A stretch of 64,000 nucleotides of DNA from Bursaphelenchus xylophilus (taxonomy: Eukaryota; Nematoda; Chromadorea; Rhabditida; Aphelenchoididae). The notes beneath the pieces are model-generated. The model ran no database searches. It was given only the letters and a program-made list of their open reading frames with translations, and was not told the DNA's origin. Below are positions 1 to 11,027 of this stretch, in pieces (the first letter of the stretch is position 1; each line of letters begins with the position of its first letter). Made by a program: the position numbers and the translations under genes. The stretch is taken from NCBI GenBank assembly GCA_904066235.2, contig CAJFCV020000004.1, forward strand, positions 2,046,001 through 2,110,000, given 5' to 3'.

Positions 1-2348
1 TTTGCGATCTCTTCCAGCTGTTCTAGAATCTTGGCCATGGCCATTTCGGTCTCCTCGAGGCGCTCTTGGATGGAACGGAGGTTTTTATGACCTAAAATGA
101 ATCGAGATAAATTTTTGGGGAAAATACGATGTTTTGTGCGATTGTTTAAGAACTAGAGAGGATACAAGTCCTAGAAATATTGTATTAGACGTCTGGATTT
201 TGAAAATCATATAAAAATGTAAAATACAGTGACGGACCTGATCCAGTGGCAAAAAAACGTACCATTTTGCATTCGGGAAGTATCAAAAAAAATGTGGCAA
301 AATGCCTCCCTCTCCAAGTGAAAAAACTCCATTTTGAAGGGATCCCTTTCCCTCATAAAAAGATGCTTTTAAAATCGGAGTTTTTTCACTTGGAGAGGGA
401 GGCATTTTGCTACACTTTTCGATACTTCCTGGATGCAAAATGGTACGTTTTTTGCCACTGGATCAGGTCCGCCACTGTATTTTACATTTTTGTATATGAT
501 TTTCAAAATTTAGACGTCTAATACATTATTTCTGGAACTTGTATCTTCTCTAGCTCTTAAATAACCCCACAAAACATAGTAATACAGTATAGATAGATTT
601 AGTAGATATATGACTTACCTAGTCCAGTTTCGTCGTTACTGTCGCTCTCTTCGGAGTCTTCGGTATCGTCATACCTGCTCTTTCTCTTCTTCTTCTTTTT
701 CCCTTTGCTTCGCATCTAAAATAAGGTAATTTGAAGGTTTCTTGTGGCAAACTCGATTTCTCCTGTGTATGGTCCTCAAAAAATTAACTTCAACTCCCCC
801 AGCTCTGTTGCAAAGGGGAGTCGAGTCAATTTGTGGGGAATTCCGAGCCCTGTGACTATTATTTTTCCCATACTCACCTTCATCAAGCTGTAGATCAGAA
901 AAGCCATCACTCCGACCGTATAGAACGGCATGAGCCATGTGAACATGCCACCTCGAGAGCTCGTCTGTTGCGGTTGATTCTCGAATCCGGCCATCCGCCC
1001 ACCGGGCATTGGTGGGCGCGGAGCGCGTGCTCGCTCTCCCCCACCCATTGCCGGATGGTCCGGCTGACGCTGTGGCGGCGGTTGTGCCGGCTCCTTCTTG
1101 CCGAAAACCAGCGAAAAGATCGGCCCAAACACGTTCGGGAACAACATGGCGAAACATATTCCCATCGCGGCGAATACCATAACAATTTTCCAGCGGGGCA
1201 ACACCTGGAAATTAAGTTGTTGTGTGTTATTGTGTAATGGGGGTTTTGAGGCCGATATTGAGTTGGTTTTCGATTTGAAATAGTCAATAATTCTCTATAG
1301 TGTTGTCGTAAACGCTGAGTTTTATTTCTTAGAGACTTTTTTGGTTGTTTTTAGATCGCGTTTTGCAGAAATTACATGATTTTTTTTCGGTTATTTCTGC
1401 AAAATACGGACTCAAACTTTCCAGATAGTGTCGAAAAGAAAATAAAAAATGTTTTTCGTTGCTTTTGTCAACAAAAAGCCCTACGAATTTTTGGTTCAGC
1501 TACAGATCGGGTCGACAATACTATGGATCGCGTTGGTTCGTGCTTGTATGCATAGGGGAGGCTAGGAGAAGGCTTAGTTTGTAGAAATAATAAGATTGGT
1601 CGGGTCCTAGGATAGCTTATCACCTATTTTGAGGTATTTTACATGTTCTCACATCAATAATATGTAGATAAAAGTTACGGATCTTCGTTTTTTGCCGCAA
1701 ATTTTGGTCTTTTATGTGTTACATTTAGTCAGGGTCAAGAAAACTAATGCTAGTAATAGCTAAAATTAGAGAAAGTGGACATGTTACAAGTCTTCGCCAA
1801 GTCTCCGCCGAGCCTTCGCCGAGCGTCCGCTGACCATCCAACGACTTTGCTAAGCCATGTGGGCATTTGGGGTATCTACGCCTTTTTGTTCGGCTCTCCG
1901 CCGGTCCTAGGTGTCGTATGGATCGCTTTTGTGTCGGTCCGAACTACCGTAGACCCGAAAAGTCGGGACGCAAAAAAATCGTCCGCCGACCATCCAACGG
2001 CTTTGCCAGGCCTCGTAGACACTTCCTACAACCTTTTTTGGTCTATTCGCCTGCCCTGCGACCCGTACGGATCGATTTTGTGTTGACCCGAACTGTCGTC
2101 GACCCGAAAAATCGGGACGCGAACAAAAAATCACGTTTTAAAAAAATGTTGTAAAATTTTTACAGCAGGTTAAAAATAGTGACATTCCTAGGTTATCTAG
2201 GTTTTACTATTCGTAAATATGCATGGTATCTTACCCCAACATCATCATCGTCCTCTGAGTTTCGTCGCCGTCGCTTTTTCTTTTTCCGCTCTCTCTCCGG
2301 CGCTCGTCTCTCGCTGAATGACGCCACATCCTCGAATCGGGTCGTCAT
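1..2348 (-). CDS. ric-3: RIC-3-like acetylcholine receptor chaperone (5' part, runs off window)
   Basis: Four exons can be read: 2235-2348, 878-1204, 619-715 and 91 down to the left edge, all in phase. The start ATG at 2348 has an acceptor-like attctag five bases upstream. The first 38 residues are charged (RKKKKRRRR then SEDDDD). Exon 2 has a hydrophobic segment (KIVMVFAAMGICFAML), a Pro/Gly-rich spacer with HPAMGGG, and a second hydrophobic segment beginning MFTWLMPFYTVGV. Exon 3 is basic then acidic (KGKKKKKRKS, then DDTEDSEESDS). Exon 4 starts a predicted coiled coil (LEETEMAMAKILEQLEEI). This order of two membrane segments, proline-rich spacer and coiled coil is that of RIC-3, an ER protein that helps fold and assemble nicotinic receptors. 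The end of the coiled coil and the C-terminus lie outside the window. The proline-rich and MFTW segments resemble the nematode protein most, which is the main reason for the assignment. Confidence 0.88.
125..580. repeat. Palindromic element in ric-3 intron 3 with a Tc1-like MITE at its centre
   Basis: The arms at about 125-224 and 480-580 are inverted copies of each other (shared features: TATTAGACGTCT, GATTTTCAAAAT, and AAGAACTAGAGAGGATAC against its complement). Between them lies a complete Tc1-like foldback MITE at 225-479, itself a hairpin bounded by TACAGTG and CACTGTA. The whole block of about 455 bp could fold into one long hairpin. It lies inside an intron of ric-3. Confidence 0.75.
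225..479. mobile_element. Tc1-like foldback MITE, copy 1
   Basis: Starts TACAGTGACGGACCTGATCC and ends GGTCCGCCACTGTA, with TA at both ends as in Tc1/mariner target duplications. Each arm of about 115 bp carries the family landmarks CCAGTGGCAAAAAACG, CCATTTTGCAT, GGAAGTATCAAAAA, GTGGCAAAATGCC and CTCCAAGTGAAAAAACTCC. It has no coding capacity. Confidence 0.85.
1205..2234. other. ric-3 intron 1 with a two-copy tandem repeat
   Basis: This long intron between the first two ric-3 exons has no recognisable gene. At about 1815-2125 a unit of about 153 bp occurs twice in direct orientation; landmarks are GACCATCCAACG followed by a pyrimidine-rich stretch and GACCCGAAAA-TCGGGACGC. Short reading frames here follow the repeat and have no homology I recognise. 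Confidence 0.6.
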
Positions 2349-3882
2349 TGTGACTAGAATACAGGTTATTAAACAGCGATTTAAAATGCATTAAAATTGA
2401 GTATAAGGTTGGACTTTGCGGACAGAAAAAATGGGAATTTACGATGAATAAGGGGAAGTTTGAGTGAAATATTAATGAAATGTTGGGAAATTTGTATAGA
2501 TTTAATCGCAAAACATCATAATTGGTCTAAAAAATCTGTTGAAATTTCAATTTTCAACATAAATTTAGCAAAAAATCACAAAAATTTGAAAAAATTATCG
2601 ATTTTTTGAGCAAAAATCGACTTAATCCTAGGAAGACTCGATTATCCGGGAGTAGGCCATAGATTTTGCCCTCAGGATGCCCCTCAAGCAACGTAAACAA
2701 TGTTTACCAGTGTTTTGGGCGGAAAAAGCGAGGGAAAGCACGAGATTTCCCCGAAAAACCACGCAAAAAGGGGGAATTTAGTGCGGAAAACAAGAGAATT
2801 TATTTCAAAATGATCGCAAAACAAGAATAAACAAGAAACAGACTTGTTATCATGACGCATGTATCCGATTTCGCTTAAAAAATACGTACTTTAACGATTT
2901 TTTGGGGGAAAATTGACAAATCGCCGGGTTTTGGGGGATTTAGCTACAATTTTGGGTAAAATACCGCCAAAAATTTTTCGAATTTCCCCGTAAAATAAAG
3001 AGTAATCGAAAAAGCGCGCAGCGAATCATTTATAATTTCGATTATATTAGCGAGAAGGACAAATTTTGCGGCCATCTGGCCAATTTTCCCTCAAAAAATG
3101 ATGATTTTAGCTAAAACCCAACGAATTTTTGATTTTATTGAGCAAATTGAAGTGGTATTTTAATCCAGAAACTTCGTAAACACTAGTAATGTAGCTTAGC
3201 CAACGATTTTTTGTTAGAATTCTGGAGAAAATTATATAGTTTTAAGGAAATTTGAGGTCTATCATGGTGAATGTACTTTTTTGGGGTAAGAGTGCTGTAA
3301 ATATGTTTGATATGTGATACCAGTAGTATATAAATCTTCAACAAATCCGTAAAAACTCTATAAACGAGGGTTAAATCCATAAAAAAGTGAAAATTCCCCA
3401 AAAATCGACAAAAAACAGCGAAATCCGCTTAAAAAGTGCAAAAAACCCGTTTTATCCTGCAGGCTGCTGCTTAAAATTAGGATTAAAACTTTTGCTGATA
3501 AAAGTAACTAATAATAGCAATATTCCCCCAAAAAAACCCCACAGAAATTTTCCCTTCGAATATGAAGAATAATCGAAAAAGAACTGACCAAACGCAGTTT
3601 AAAGAATGCCAGACCCCCCTTTCCCCCGAGGAGGAAAAGCCTCGCCCCGTCCGCACAAAGCCCTCAGGCACCGACTGAGCGCCCATGGCCAGTTTTATGG
3701 CTGGAAAAAAGTGCGAAGGAAAAAGAAAAATGCGAAAAAGGGGCCCCGAAAAAAGAAGGTTCCAGAAATTGTGTTAGAATGACAAGATTATGAGTGAAAA
3801 CCGCAGGGGATAGGCTTTATTAGGTTGAAGGGGTAATTTATGAGCCAGGGGAAATCAAAAAATCAAGTCTGTCCTCGTATTC
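2349..3882. other. Intergenic AT-rich sequence upstream of ric-3
   Basis: No gene is seen. The stretch is AT-rich with poly-A/T runs and short degenerate repeats. A slightly GC-richer patch lies near 3595-3690, with no recognisable product. It should contain the ric-3 promoter, but I cannot single out a core element. Confidence 0.4.
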
Positions 3883-4111
3883 TACAGTGGGGGACCTGAT
3901 CCAGTGGCAAAAAACGTACCATTTTGCATCTGGGAAGTATCAAAAATGTGGCAAAATTCTTCCCTCTCCAAGTGAGAAAACTTCGCTTTCAAGGCGCACT
4001 TTTGAAATCGGAGCTTTTTCACTTGGAGAAGGAAGCATTTTGCCACACTTTTGATACCTCCCGGATGCAAAATGGTACGTTTTTTGCCACTGTATCAGGC
4101 CCCCCACTGTA
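3883..4111. mobile_element. Tc1-like foldback MITE, copy 2
   Basis: Bounded by TACAGTGGGGGACCTGATCC and CCCCCCACTGTA with TA at both ends. Both arms carry the CCATTTTGCAT, GGAAGTATCAAAAATG and CTCCAAGTGA landmarks of the family. Confidence 0.85.
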
Positions 4112-4587
4112 GCAGGAAATACGTGGGTTTGATGATCTTTTTTTATTTTTCGCAAATTTTTGATGACTTTTTGCAATTTTCGGATTAGAAGTCAATTTTT
4201 TAGGTAGTCATATTAGACGTCGAGGCGTTTTGAAGCTGTTTTAAGACCAGTAATTACTTTATTTTTGGTGAACAGTTGATTTATTTGTTATACTTTCACT
4301 TTCATCTCCCCAAAATGATGATTTTTCCAAATTCAGTGTGCTTTTTGAAAAAATATTTATGTTACAGTAATCAAATTCGCCAGAAGTATTAATAATTCGC
4401 CTTATTTCACCATCAAAATCCGGATCTCCCCAAAAAAGTCATCAAATCCCCATGTATAACATAATTTTTATGCATTTTTTCGCTCTATTTTTACTCGTAT
4501 GTAAACTAGTTTGTAAAAGCAGGTCAATCCGCCCTCCTCGAAAACAACCAGGGAGGTAACAAACAAATAAAATAAACCCATACAATC

Positions 4588-4681
4588 CACGGAGCTGTCA
4601 AACGGAATCAACTCGCATATCAAGGGGAGGGAGATTTTCGCTCCTCCTTCAATTCGAATCCGTTTGAGACTGCCGTGGGAG
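4588..4681 (+). other. Imperfect hairpin of about 94 nt
   Basis: CCACGG at the left pairs with CCGTGG at the right. TCAAACGGA pairs with TCCGTTTGA, and AAGGGGAGGGAG partly pairs with CTCCTCCTT nearer the loop. It stands in otherwise unstructured intergenic DNA. It resembles a small-RNA precursor in size, but nothing else supports a transcript. Confidence 0.3.
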
Positions 4682-5543
4682 ATTTTGCAACTTTTTTGAC
4701 CGATATTTTCGTATTTACTATATATTCGGGTAAAATTTTATATTGCACTTGGTATTTTGGCTAGAAGTTGATGGAAATGGAAGGAGATTCAATGAATACG
4801 AAGGCAAGTACCGCTTAACTGTTTTGGTTATCGCAGTTGGACAAAAATTATATTAACCATGGCAAAAAATTACCAAAAAGGTGCCAAGTTTTTGATGAAG
4901 GGTAACTAAAATAAGGTCGCCAATGGGAAAAAAATTGATTTCAGAGGTTCCTTGATTAAAAAACCATTGATTATTTTTTGTCAGAGAAAGTTCCTTCAAA
5001 AAATCTCATTTTTCAAACAAAAATTTCGAATTCTGATGTCAAGTATAATATAAGTCAATCCCACGCTCCAATCAAAAAGAATATTGACGATGAATTGCTC
5101 CTAAATTACTCAATAAACTCTAGGCTCACTATTCCATGCTTTTTTTCTTCAGAAAACTTCATTTGTCCAGCTAAAAATCCCGATTTCCCCGGTTTTTCCC
5201 TGCTTTCCGATTTTTCGCCTGCGATTTTTCGGACCACTCGCAGTGTTTCCTGTCAGTTTGATTGTGTTTTCTTTATCTTCCCACGGCCGATCGGGTGCAT
5301 TTCTTTCATCACGCTGCAGGTGGTCCGAAAAATCGCAGGTGAAAAATCGGAAAATACGGGAACGTCGGGGAAAGCGGGATTTTTCGCTGGACAAATGAAG
5401 TTTTCTGAAGGAGAAAATTATGGAATAATGGGCCTAGAGTTTATTGAGTAATTTAGGATCAATTCGTCGTCAATATTCTTTTTAATTGGAGCGTGGGATT
5501 GACTTATATTATACTTGACATCAGACTTAAAACTTTTTGTTTG

Positions 5544-6138
5544 ACAAGGAAAGTACTTTTATGGGGGCTCCTACTTTTTGACGAGACATATCTCACAAAA
5601 TCAGAAAAAATGTGCTGATCAAGGATATATAAATCTTAGCTGCCCATTTTAGGTTTTTAGGGGTGAAAACTCAATCGGAAGTTGACTTTAGGTCCTATAT
5701 GAACCCCTTTTCGCTTAATTTTTCACAGGTTTACAATTTTTATTTTGGCCTAAAATGATGTTTAATGAGTTTCTAAGACGTAATAAATCAGTCTTGGCCC
5801 AAAAATTTATTTTTCCGACCTTCAACTTCAAAAAAAGCTAATTTAGCCCAAAAGGGAAATCGAACCCGTCCGGCGTTCCCCCTCTTGATTCCCAGACTAC
5901 GGCACTAACCACTCGGCCACACCGCTCTCTTCCGAAGGAAGGGACCGAATGCGCTTTTTATCGTTTCGAATGCCTGCGCCTTTTGTAGGGAAATTGAGCC
6001 AGTTTTTGGGCATTTTTACCCATAAAAACCTAAAATGGCCAGCTAAGATTTATATATCTTTGATCAGCACATTTTTTCTGATTTTTTGAGATATGTCCCG
6101 TCAAAAAGTAGGAGCCCCCATAAAAGTACTTTCCTTGT
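5544..6138. mobile_element. Foldback element carrying a tRNA-like sequence, copy 1
   Basis: The ends are ACAAGGAAAGTACTTTTATG and its inverse, followed inward by paired GGGGGCTCCTACTTTTTGAC and TTGATCAGCACATTTTT-type sequences. The centre holds a tRNA-like sequence on the minus strand. A copy of the same length, nearly identical, lies at 61106-61699. Confidence 0.75.
5845..5930 (-). ncRNA. tRNA-like (class II, Ser/Leu type) sequence inside a foldback element
   Basis: Read on the minus strand it has GTGGCCGAGTGGTTAGTGC, matching a pol III A box and D arm, and GGGTTCGATTTCCC, matching a B box and T arm, with a long variable region between. The acceptor and anticodon stems do not close well, so it is a tRNA-derived promoter unit or pseudogene rather than a working tRNA. 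Confidence 0.55.
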
Positions 6139-6296
6139 GAAAAATGAGATTTTTTGAAGCAACTTTCTCTGACAAAAAATAAGCAATGGTTTTTTAAATC
6201 AAAGAACCTCTGAAATCAAATTTGCCCCCATCGGCGACCTTATTTTAGTTACCTTTCATCAATAGCTTGGCACTTTTTGGTAATCTTTTGTTATGG

Positions 6297-6626
6297 TTAA
6301 TATAATTTTTGTCTAATTTCCATATGACCTTTCGGGGCTCTCAAATTTTCTATACCTTCATAACCTTCAAATCCGTTCCAGATTTCAGCCCACTCCCATT
6401 CGTCGTCGCCTTCAAATTGCATAATTTTGGATGGTCCTATTCCGTTTGAGATCGCTAGATTAATCATCGAAAAATGGATGAATTCCACGAAAAAATCGGT
6501 GAAAAATCTTTCGGTCTGCTGAATTACATCCTGTATTTCTACTGCTGTAACAACTGCCGGTAAACAATCAGTTTTATCACGTTTTATCAAGTCGATAATA
6601 ATGTAAACAACACAATAAATAGACAC
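6297..6626 (-). CDS. Unsupported small ORF, 109 codons
   Basis: An ATG-started frame between the foldback complex and the 3' end of the eIF2B delta gene. Its C-terminal end runs into the transposon arm. The translation has a hydrophobic start (YCVVYIIIDLI) and an acidic, aromatic patch (EGDDEWEWAEIW). I recognise no family and see no clear splice partners. It may be a chance frame or a transposon remnant. Confidence 0.2.
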   Translation of the reverse strand: MSIYCVVYIIIDLIKRDKTDCLPAVVTAVEIQDVIQQTERFFTDFFVEFIHFSMINLAISNGIGPSKIMQFEGDDEWEWAEIWNGFEGYEGIENLRAPKGHMEIRQKLY

Positions 6627-6796
6627 CTTTTGCTTGGATCACAGATGAAATTGGGGTGTAAATTTGAATCTAAAATCTATCTTGAGGTGAGAGGAGTAAT
6701 CTTGCTACCTAAAAACGCAACTTTTCCGCAAGAAACTCCTCAAAATTCTAAAAAATCAACAAAAAATCCCAATTTTCCCCAAAAAATCTCCGTAAT

Positions 6797-9700
6797 TCAA
6801 GCCGAAATGAGTTGTTTGGCCTTTAGGACGGCCGGAGCGGAGGTGGGCGGCAGAATACGGATCTCCGTCACCAGGGCAGTGATCAAATCGGCTGGGATTA
6901 GTTCCAGCGGCTCCGAATCCAGCGCGTGTTGATGATGGTTTTCCATGTTCCGCACCTTGTCCACGAATTGATAGGACTTCACCGTCATCAAGACGGGGAT
7001 GTTCTGGGCGTGTGCGGCTAGCGCGACGAGGCCGGCGCCTCGGGGCGCGAGTACTGAGCCGTTGCTGAGCACCGCCGTTCCGCCCAGGAGGACAAGATGG
7101 GCGTTGCGGGTCATGTCGCCCACCGCGTTCAGCAACCCGTACGTGCAGCGGACCCCGCGTAATGAGAGGGATTTGGCTAGTGGTAGGGCTGAAATTATAC
7201 TTGTTATTCCAAAAATTTGAATTGTATAAAACTCGATAATTGACATTATGCAACATAAGAAAACGTCTTGAAAAATACTTCAAATCGGCCTTCAGATACC
7301 ATAAATCATCAAAATTCCTATTTCAAATCGAAAACACAAAAAATAAAATTTTAAATTTCGATAAATCAATAGTTGACACTTCGCAACACCATAATTTTGC
7401 CCTAAAGACATTAAAAATAGGTTCTAAATCACCACCACGACCATAAATCACCCTCAACCTCCACATCTCATTGCTTTTTTGTTACGAAACAGACAAAACT
7501 TCAAAAATCAATAGTTGACACTTCGCAACACCAAAATTTTGTAGAGATCATTTCCACAAGGTCCTAAGGTGGATTCCAAATCACCTCCACTACCATAAAT
7601 CGCCCTCAATCCCCAAATCTCATTGTTTTTTCGTTACGAAACAGACAAAATTTCAAAAATCAATAGTTGACATTCCGCAACATTTTCAAATTGCCTCCAG
7701 GCGATCGCACCCACAATTGCTCACCTTTTCCTTTGGGTTGTGAGTCTATTACTCCGATATCCCAATTTTCCGGGCTCTTCTCGGTCAGCACCAGCAATAT
7801 TCTTTCCACCACCGGCGACCATCCAAACGTCAGTATGGTCGTCGCCGACAGTCCGTAAACCTTCTCGATTGTGAAGTCGACGATGGCCTGAGTGGCTTGG
7901 ATAAAGTTGGCCTTGTAAAACTCGTCCAGCCATTCCCGGGACTGGTCGCGGAACTCGTCGGCGGTCGCGTGTTCCGGGATTTGGGCGGCGAACTTCTTGA
8001 ACTGCCGGATTACATTTCCCAGCGCCAACGGGAAGTGTTTGACGCCGTTCTTGGTGAGTGCGCTCAGTTGGGGTTGAAGATTCTGGAGGAGCGAATCCCG
8101 ATAGGACGGGGTTTTGGGCTCACCGTTGAATTCGTTGATGAACTGAAGAAAAAATTACTGTAACTTTTGAATCTCTCAAGCATAATATATAATTTTTACA
8201 ATATGCTTTTATCTTAACGTTTCATATAGTTACCCCAATTTTCAGTTCAATATCTTTATCGGTCTTTCCGATATAAACCATGAAAGAGATTGGTGTCTAA
8301 ATTTCTCAAAGTTTTTAAAAAAGGTGATAAATTTTTGATTACAAAATATATGAATTTAAAAATCTTTGTATGACATCATCATGACACTAACTTAATCACC
8401 GCCAATTTTTAGCCAAATAATTCTATTGACATGCTGGATATTATCCACGAAACTTCGTAACGCCATTTTCGGCGTTTGATACTCTAAAGGTTGGCTAGCT
8501 CAGTTTTTTGATGTCCGACGGCGAAAATAGAAATGAAAGCACGCTACAAGTTATAATCGAGCCAGATTTGTCTGAATGGCGTCAGAATTTTACCTCGATT
8601 TAGGTCGAAGTTTCATGGCCGGGGAGCAACGATTGAGGAAACTGAAAAGTACTATTTTTCTTCGATGTAAGTGTCGGAATCAGGCTAATCAATGGTGCTG
8701 ATTTTGAAAATGGAATTCATTTTTTGATCGTTACTTTTTTCCTTATGTAGTACTGTAAAGTAGTCATTTTTTGAATTTTTTTCACAAATACTCGATTTAG
8801 GGGTTTTCGATGGTGCTCATTTCAAATCAGAAAAAATACTTAAAAAAAATCATTTTCAAAATCAGCACTATCGAACACCCTCAAATCGAGTATTTATGAA
8901 AAAATTTCAAAAAATTACTATTTACAGTACTGCTTAAGGAAAAAAGTAACGATCGAAAAAATGAATGTCATTTTCGAAATCAGCACCATTGATTATCCTA
9001 ATTCCGACGCTTACATCGAAGAAAAATAATACTTTTCAGTTTCCCCAATCGTTGCTCCCCGGCTATGAAACTTCACCTTAAATCGAGGTAAAATTCAGAC
9101 ACTATTCAGACAAATCTGGCTCAATTATAACATGTGGCCTTCTCTCATTTCTACTTTCGCCGTCGGACATCAAAAATCCAAGCTAGCCAACCTTCAGCGT
9201 ATCAAACCCCCAAAATCACGTTACGAAGTTTCCTGGATAATATCCGGCATTTCAATAGAATTATTCGGCTAAAAATTGGCGCTGGTTAAGCTAGTGTCAT
9301 GACCATTTCATACAAAAATTTTTAAATTCATATACTTTGTAATCAAAAATTTATCGCCTTTTTTTTTAATTTTGAGAAATTTAGACACCTATCTCTTTCA
9401 TGGCTTTATATCGGAAACCTTTACCGTATCAAACCCCCAAAAATCTTCTCAAAGCTCTAGTACAATATAACTTCTCTCAAAATCGCCGTCTCACCTGAGC
9501 CAAGCAGTTGAGGAACTCGAGAATGACACTCTCGATTCCATAGAGATCATTTCCATCATGTTGGGCTTTTAGTCGGGCGAAAATTGGATGGACATTCTTT
9601 TCGTCGGCCAATAAGAAAGGATAAGGTCGAATTGCCGGTGGCGACGGTGGCTGGGGATTATCACTGCTGTCTCCTGGCACTAAAATACGTTGAATATCGG

Positions 9701-10514
9701 AGAGTCTCCTAAAATCGAGAAAACAAATCAAATACTTACCAAATCGAACCTTGAGAATGGATTTGTCGGGTTGTGGGCCTTTGCTTTGGACAACTTCGAC
9801 ATTTTCCGCCCTATTCCTTGCCTTCTGCGCCTTCTTTTCGGCCTTCAGCTCTGCTGCCTTCTTCTGCCCCTCCGAAGGAGCCTTCTGACCTTCTTTTGGT
9901 GTGGCATTTGGCTTCGTATTGTCCTTTTTGTTTTGTTGTTTTTGGTCTTGAGGCTTTTGTTGAGCGTTTTTCGGTGAATTCTCACTTGTTTTGGGCTTCT
10001 GTGGCTTTGAATCTAAACAATATGGATGTAGAAAGAGAACAGTATTTTACACCACAAGCTCAATAAAACTGAGCGTTGCACCTCAATTTACTAAGAAAAA
10101 AATAAACGCTGATGCAGCTCACGAGCTGCTCCAGGACCCAATGTATCTAACACTACCGAGATTTCGAAAAAATTGCAATTATTTTTTGTATTTCCATGCG
10201 ATTTTCCGATATTACCCATGACACCTCAACCTAAACCAAGAAGCCACAAAAATCAAAGGTCGCATACCTGCTTCTCCTTTCGTTTTATCCTTCTTAGGCT
10301 GGTCGACCTTGCCGTTATCCGTGAGCTTCATTTTAGCGACTTCAGAAGTCGATTTTTCCACTGAATTTGTGGGAGTATCGTTCGGCACCTTTTCCGTTTC
10401 CTTCTCGACTGAATTGGCGTTCACTGGCTTCACCACATTGTTTTCCACGACATCCACCGTTTCTGTCGCTGCTTCCTTCGTTTGAGGGGGCTTTCCGCGG
10501 GGCTTTCTGACCAT
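6797..10514 (-). CDS. EIF2B4: Translation initiation factor eIF2B subunit delta
   Basis: Five exons join in phase: 10268-10514, 9740-10012, 9495-9679, 7725-8142 and 6797-7188, giving 504 residues (human protein about 520). The first two exons encode a Lys/Glu/Pro-rich disordered N-terminus, as in other delta subunits. The rest is the helical and Rossmann-like domain shared by eIF2B alpha/beta/delta; landmarks are VHPIFARLKAQ, IVDFTIEKVYGLSATTILTFG, VLLGGTAVLSNGSVLAPRGAG and NIPVLMTVKSYQF. The protein is part of the regulatory core of the GDP-GTP exchange factor for eIF2, the target of the integrated stress response. The chosen ATG lies six bases after an acceptor (gtttcag), which suits trans-splicing. 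Introns 3 and 4 are long and filled with repeats. It follows WDR46 on the same strand. Confidence 0.93.
7189..7724. repeat. eIF2B delta intron 4 with tandem repeat
   Basis: A unit of about 140-155 bp occurs two to three times between about 7310 and 7685. Each unit carries TCAATAGTTGACACTTCGCA followed by ACACC, plus ACCATAAATC-CCCTCAA and GTTACGAAACAGACAAAA. The same GACACTTCGCAACA core appears in an ATG2 intron. Confidence 0.75.
8143..9494. repeat. Long inverted repeat filling eIF2B delta intron 3
   Basis: Two arms of about 570 bp, at about 8265-8840 and 8845-9420, are inverted copies with scattered mismatches. Paired landmarks include CCATGAAAGAGAT, TGACATCATCATGACACTA, GATGTCCGACGGCGAAA, GGCCGGGGAGCAACGATTG and AATCGAGTATTT. 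The loop is short. The intron transcript could form an RNA hairpin of more than 500 bp. No coding frame is present. Confidence 0.85.
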
Positions 10515-10520
10515 CTGCGG

Positions 10521-11027
10521 CTGAAACGGAAAAGGAAAAATATTGTACTAGGGGAATTAGATAACGCAGAAAATTTCCAAGCCATCAGTGTACAAAGTTC
10601 GCCCCAAAAATGGTGTAAACTGATGGAATGGGGCCCAAAACAACATGATGTAACACAATCTTTTTCATTTTTTTGCGAAAAAACGAAATGGAACATTGCG
10701 GACGGAATGTGTATTGATTTATTGAGGAAGTCGTGTTGTTTTTTCATGAGTGTTCAAAATCACTTTTTCCTACGACTTTACTACGACCTTCAGCGTCAAA
10801 GAACGATTGACAATACGTTCATTGCTATCAAAATAAAGCCAAAAATTTGTTCAGACATCAGATGTCTAGTGCAACGTCAAGATCTGCTCACATCTCCGTT
10901 CATCCTTTCCCAATCCGTTCAAAACTTGCTCTACAGCTTCTCTAGATCATATTCTTTATTTCAACAAGATTAACAAAGTTAAAACCAACAATAACCATCA
11001 AAAATTCAACAAATTATGTTATCCATC
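10521..11027. other. Spacer between WDR46 and eIF2B delta
   Basis: About 510 bp with no gene. Its eIF2B-proximal end is a strong acceptor (ttccgtttcag) just before the eIF2B delta start. If the genes are co-transcribed, this spacer would be removed by trans-splicing. Confidence 0.5.

Larger units (their letters stand above)
4840..6313. mobile_element. Nested foldback transposon complex
   Basis: Outer inverted arms of about 170 bp (4840-5015 and 6140-6313) start GACAAAAATTATATTAACCA and end with its complement. Inside are two further foldbacks: one at about 5013-5543, whose arms share AAGTCAATCCCACGCTCC-type sequence, and one at 5544-6138 described separately. No transposase frame is visible. 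The order of nesting suggests successive insertions. Confidence 0.7.

Noticed and set aside
246..521. 91-codon frame in the MITE (and similar ones at 3882, 23095, 24999, 30183, 32562)
   Set aside because: The two hairpin arms give mirrored frames; all copies differ in where they break.
1775..2154. Plus-strand frames in ric-3 intron 1
   Set aside because: They follow a two-copy tandem repeat and have no homology or splice context.
5845..5930. Functional tRNA gene
   Set aside because: A and B boxes are good, but acceptor and anticodon stems do not pair, and it occurs twice inside a mobile element.
9690..10066. Plus-strand frames opposite the eIF2B delta N-terminus
   Set aside because: Shadows of the Lys/Pro/Gln-rich coding exon; the minus strand is in phase with flanking exons.
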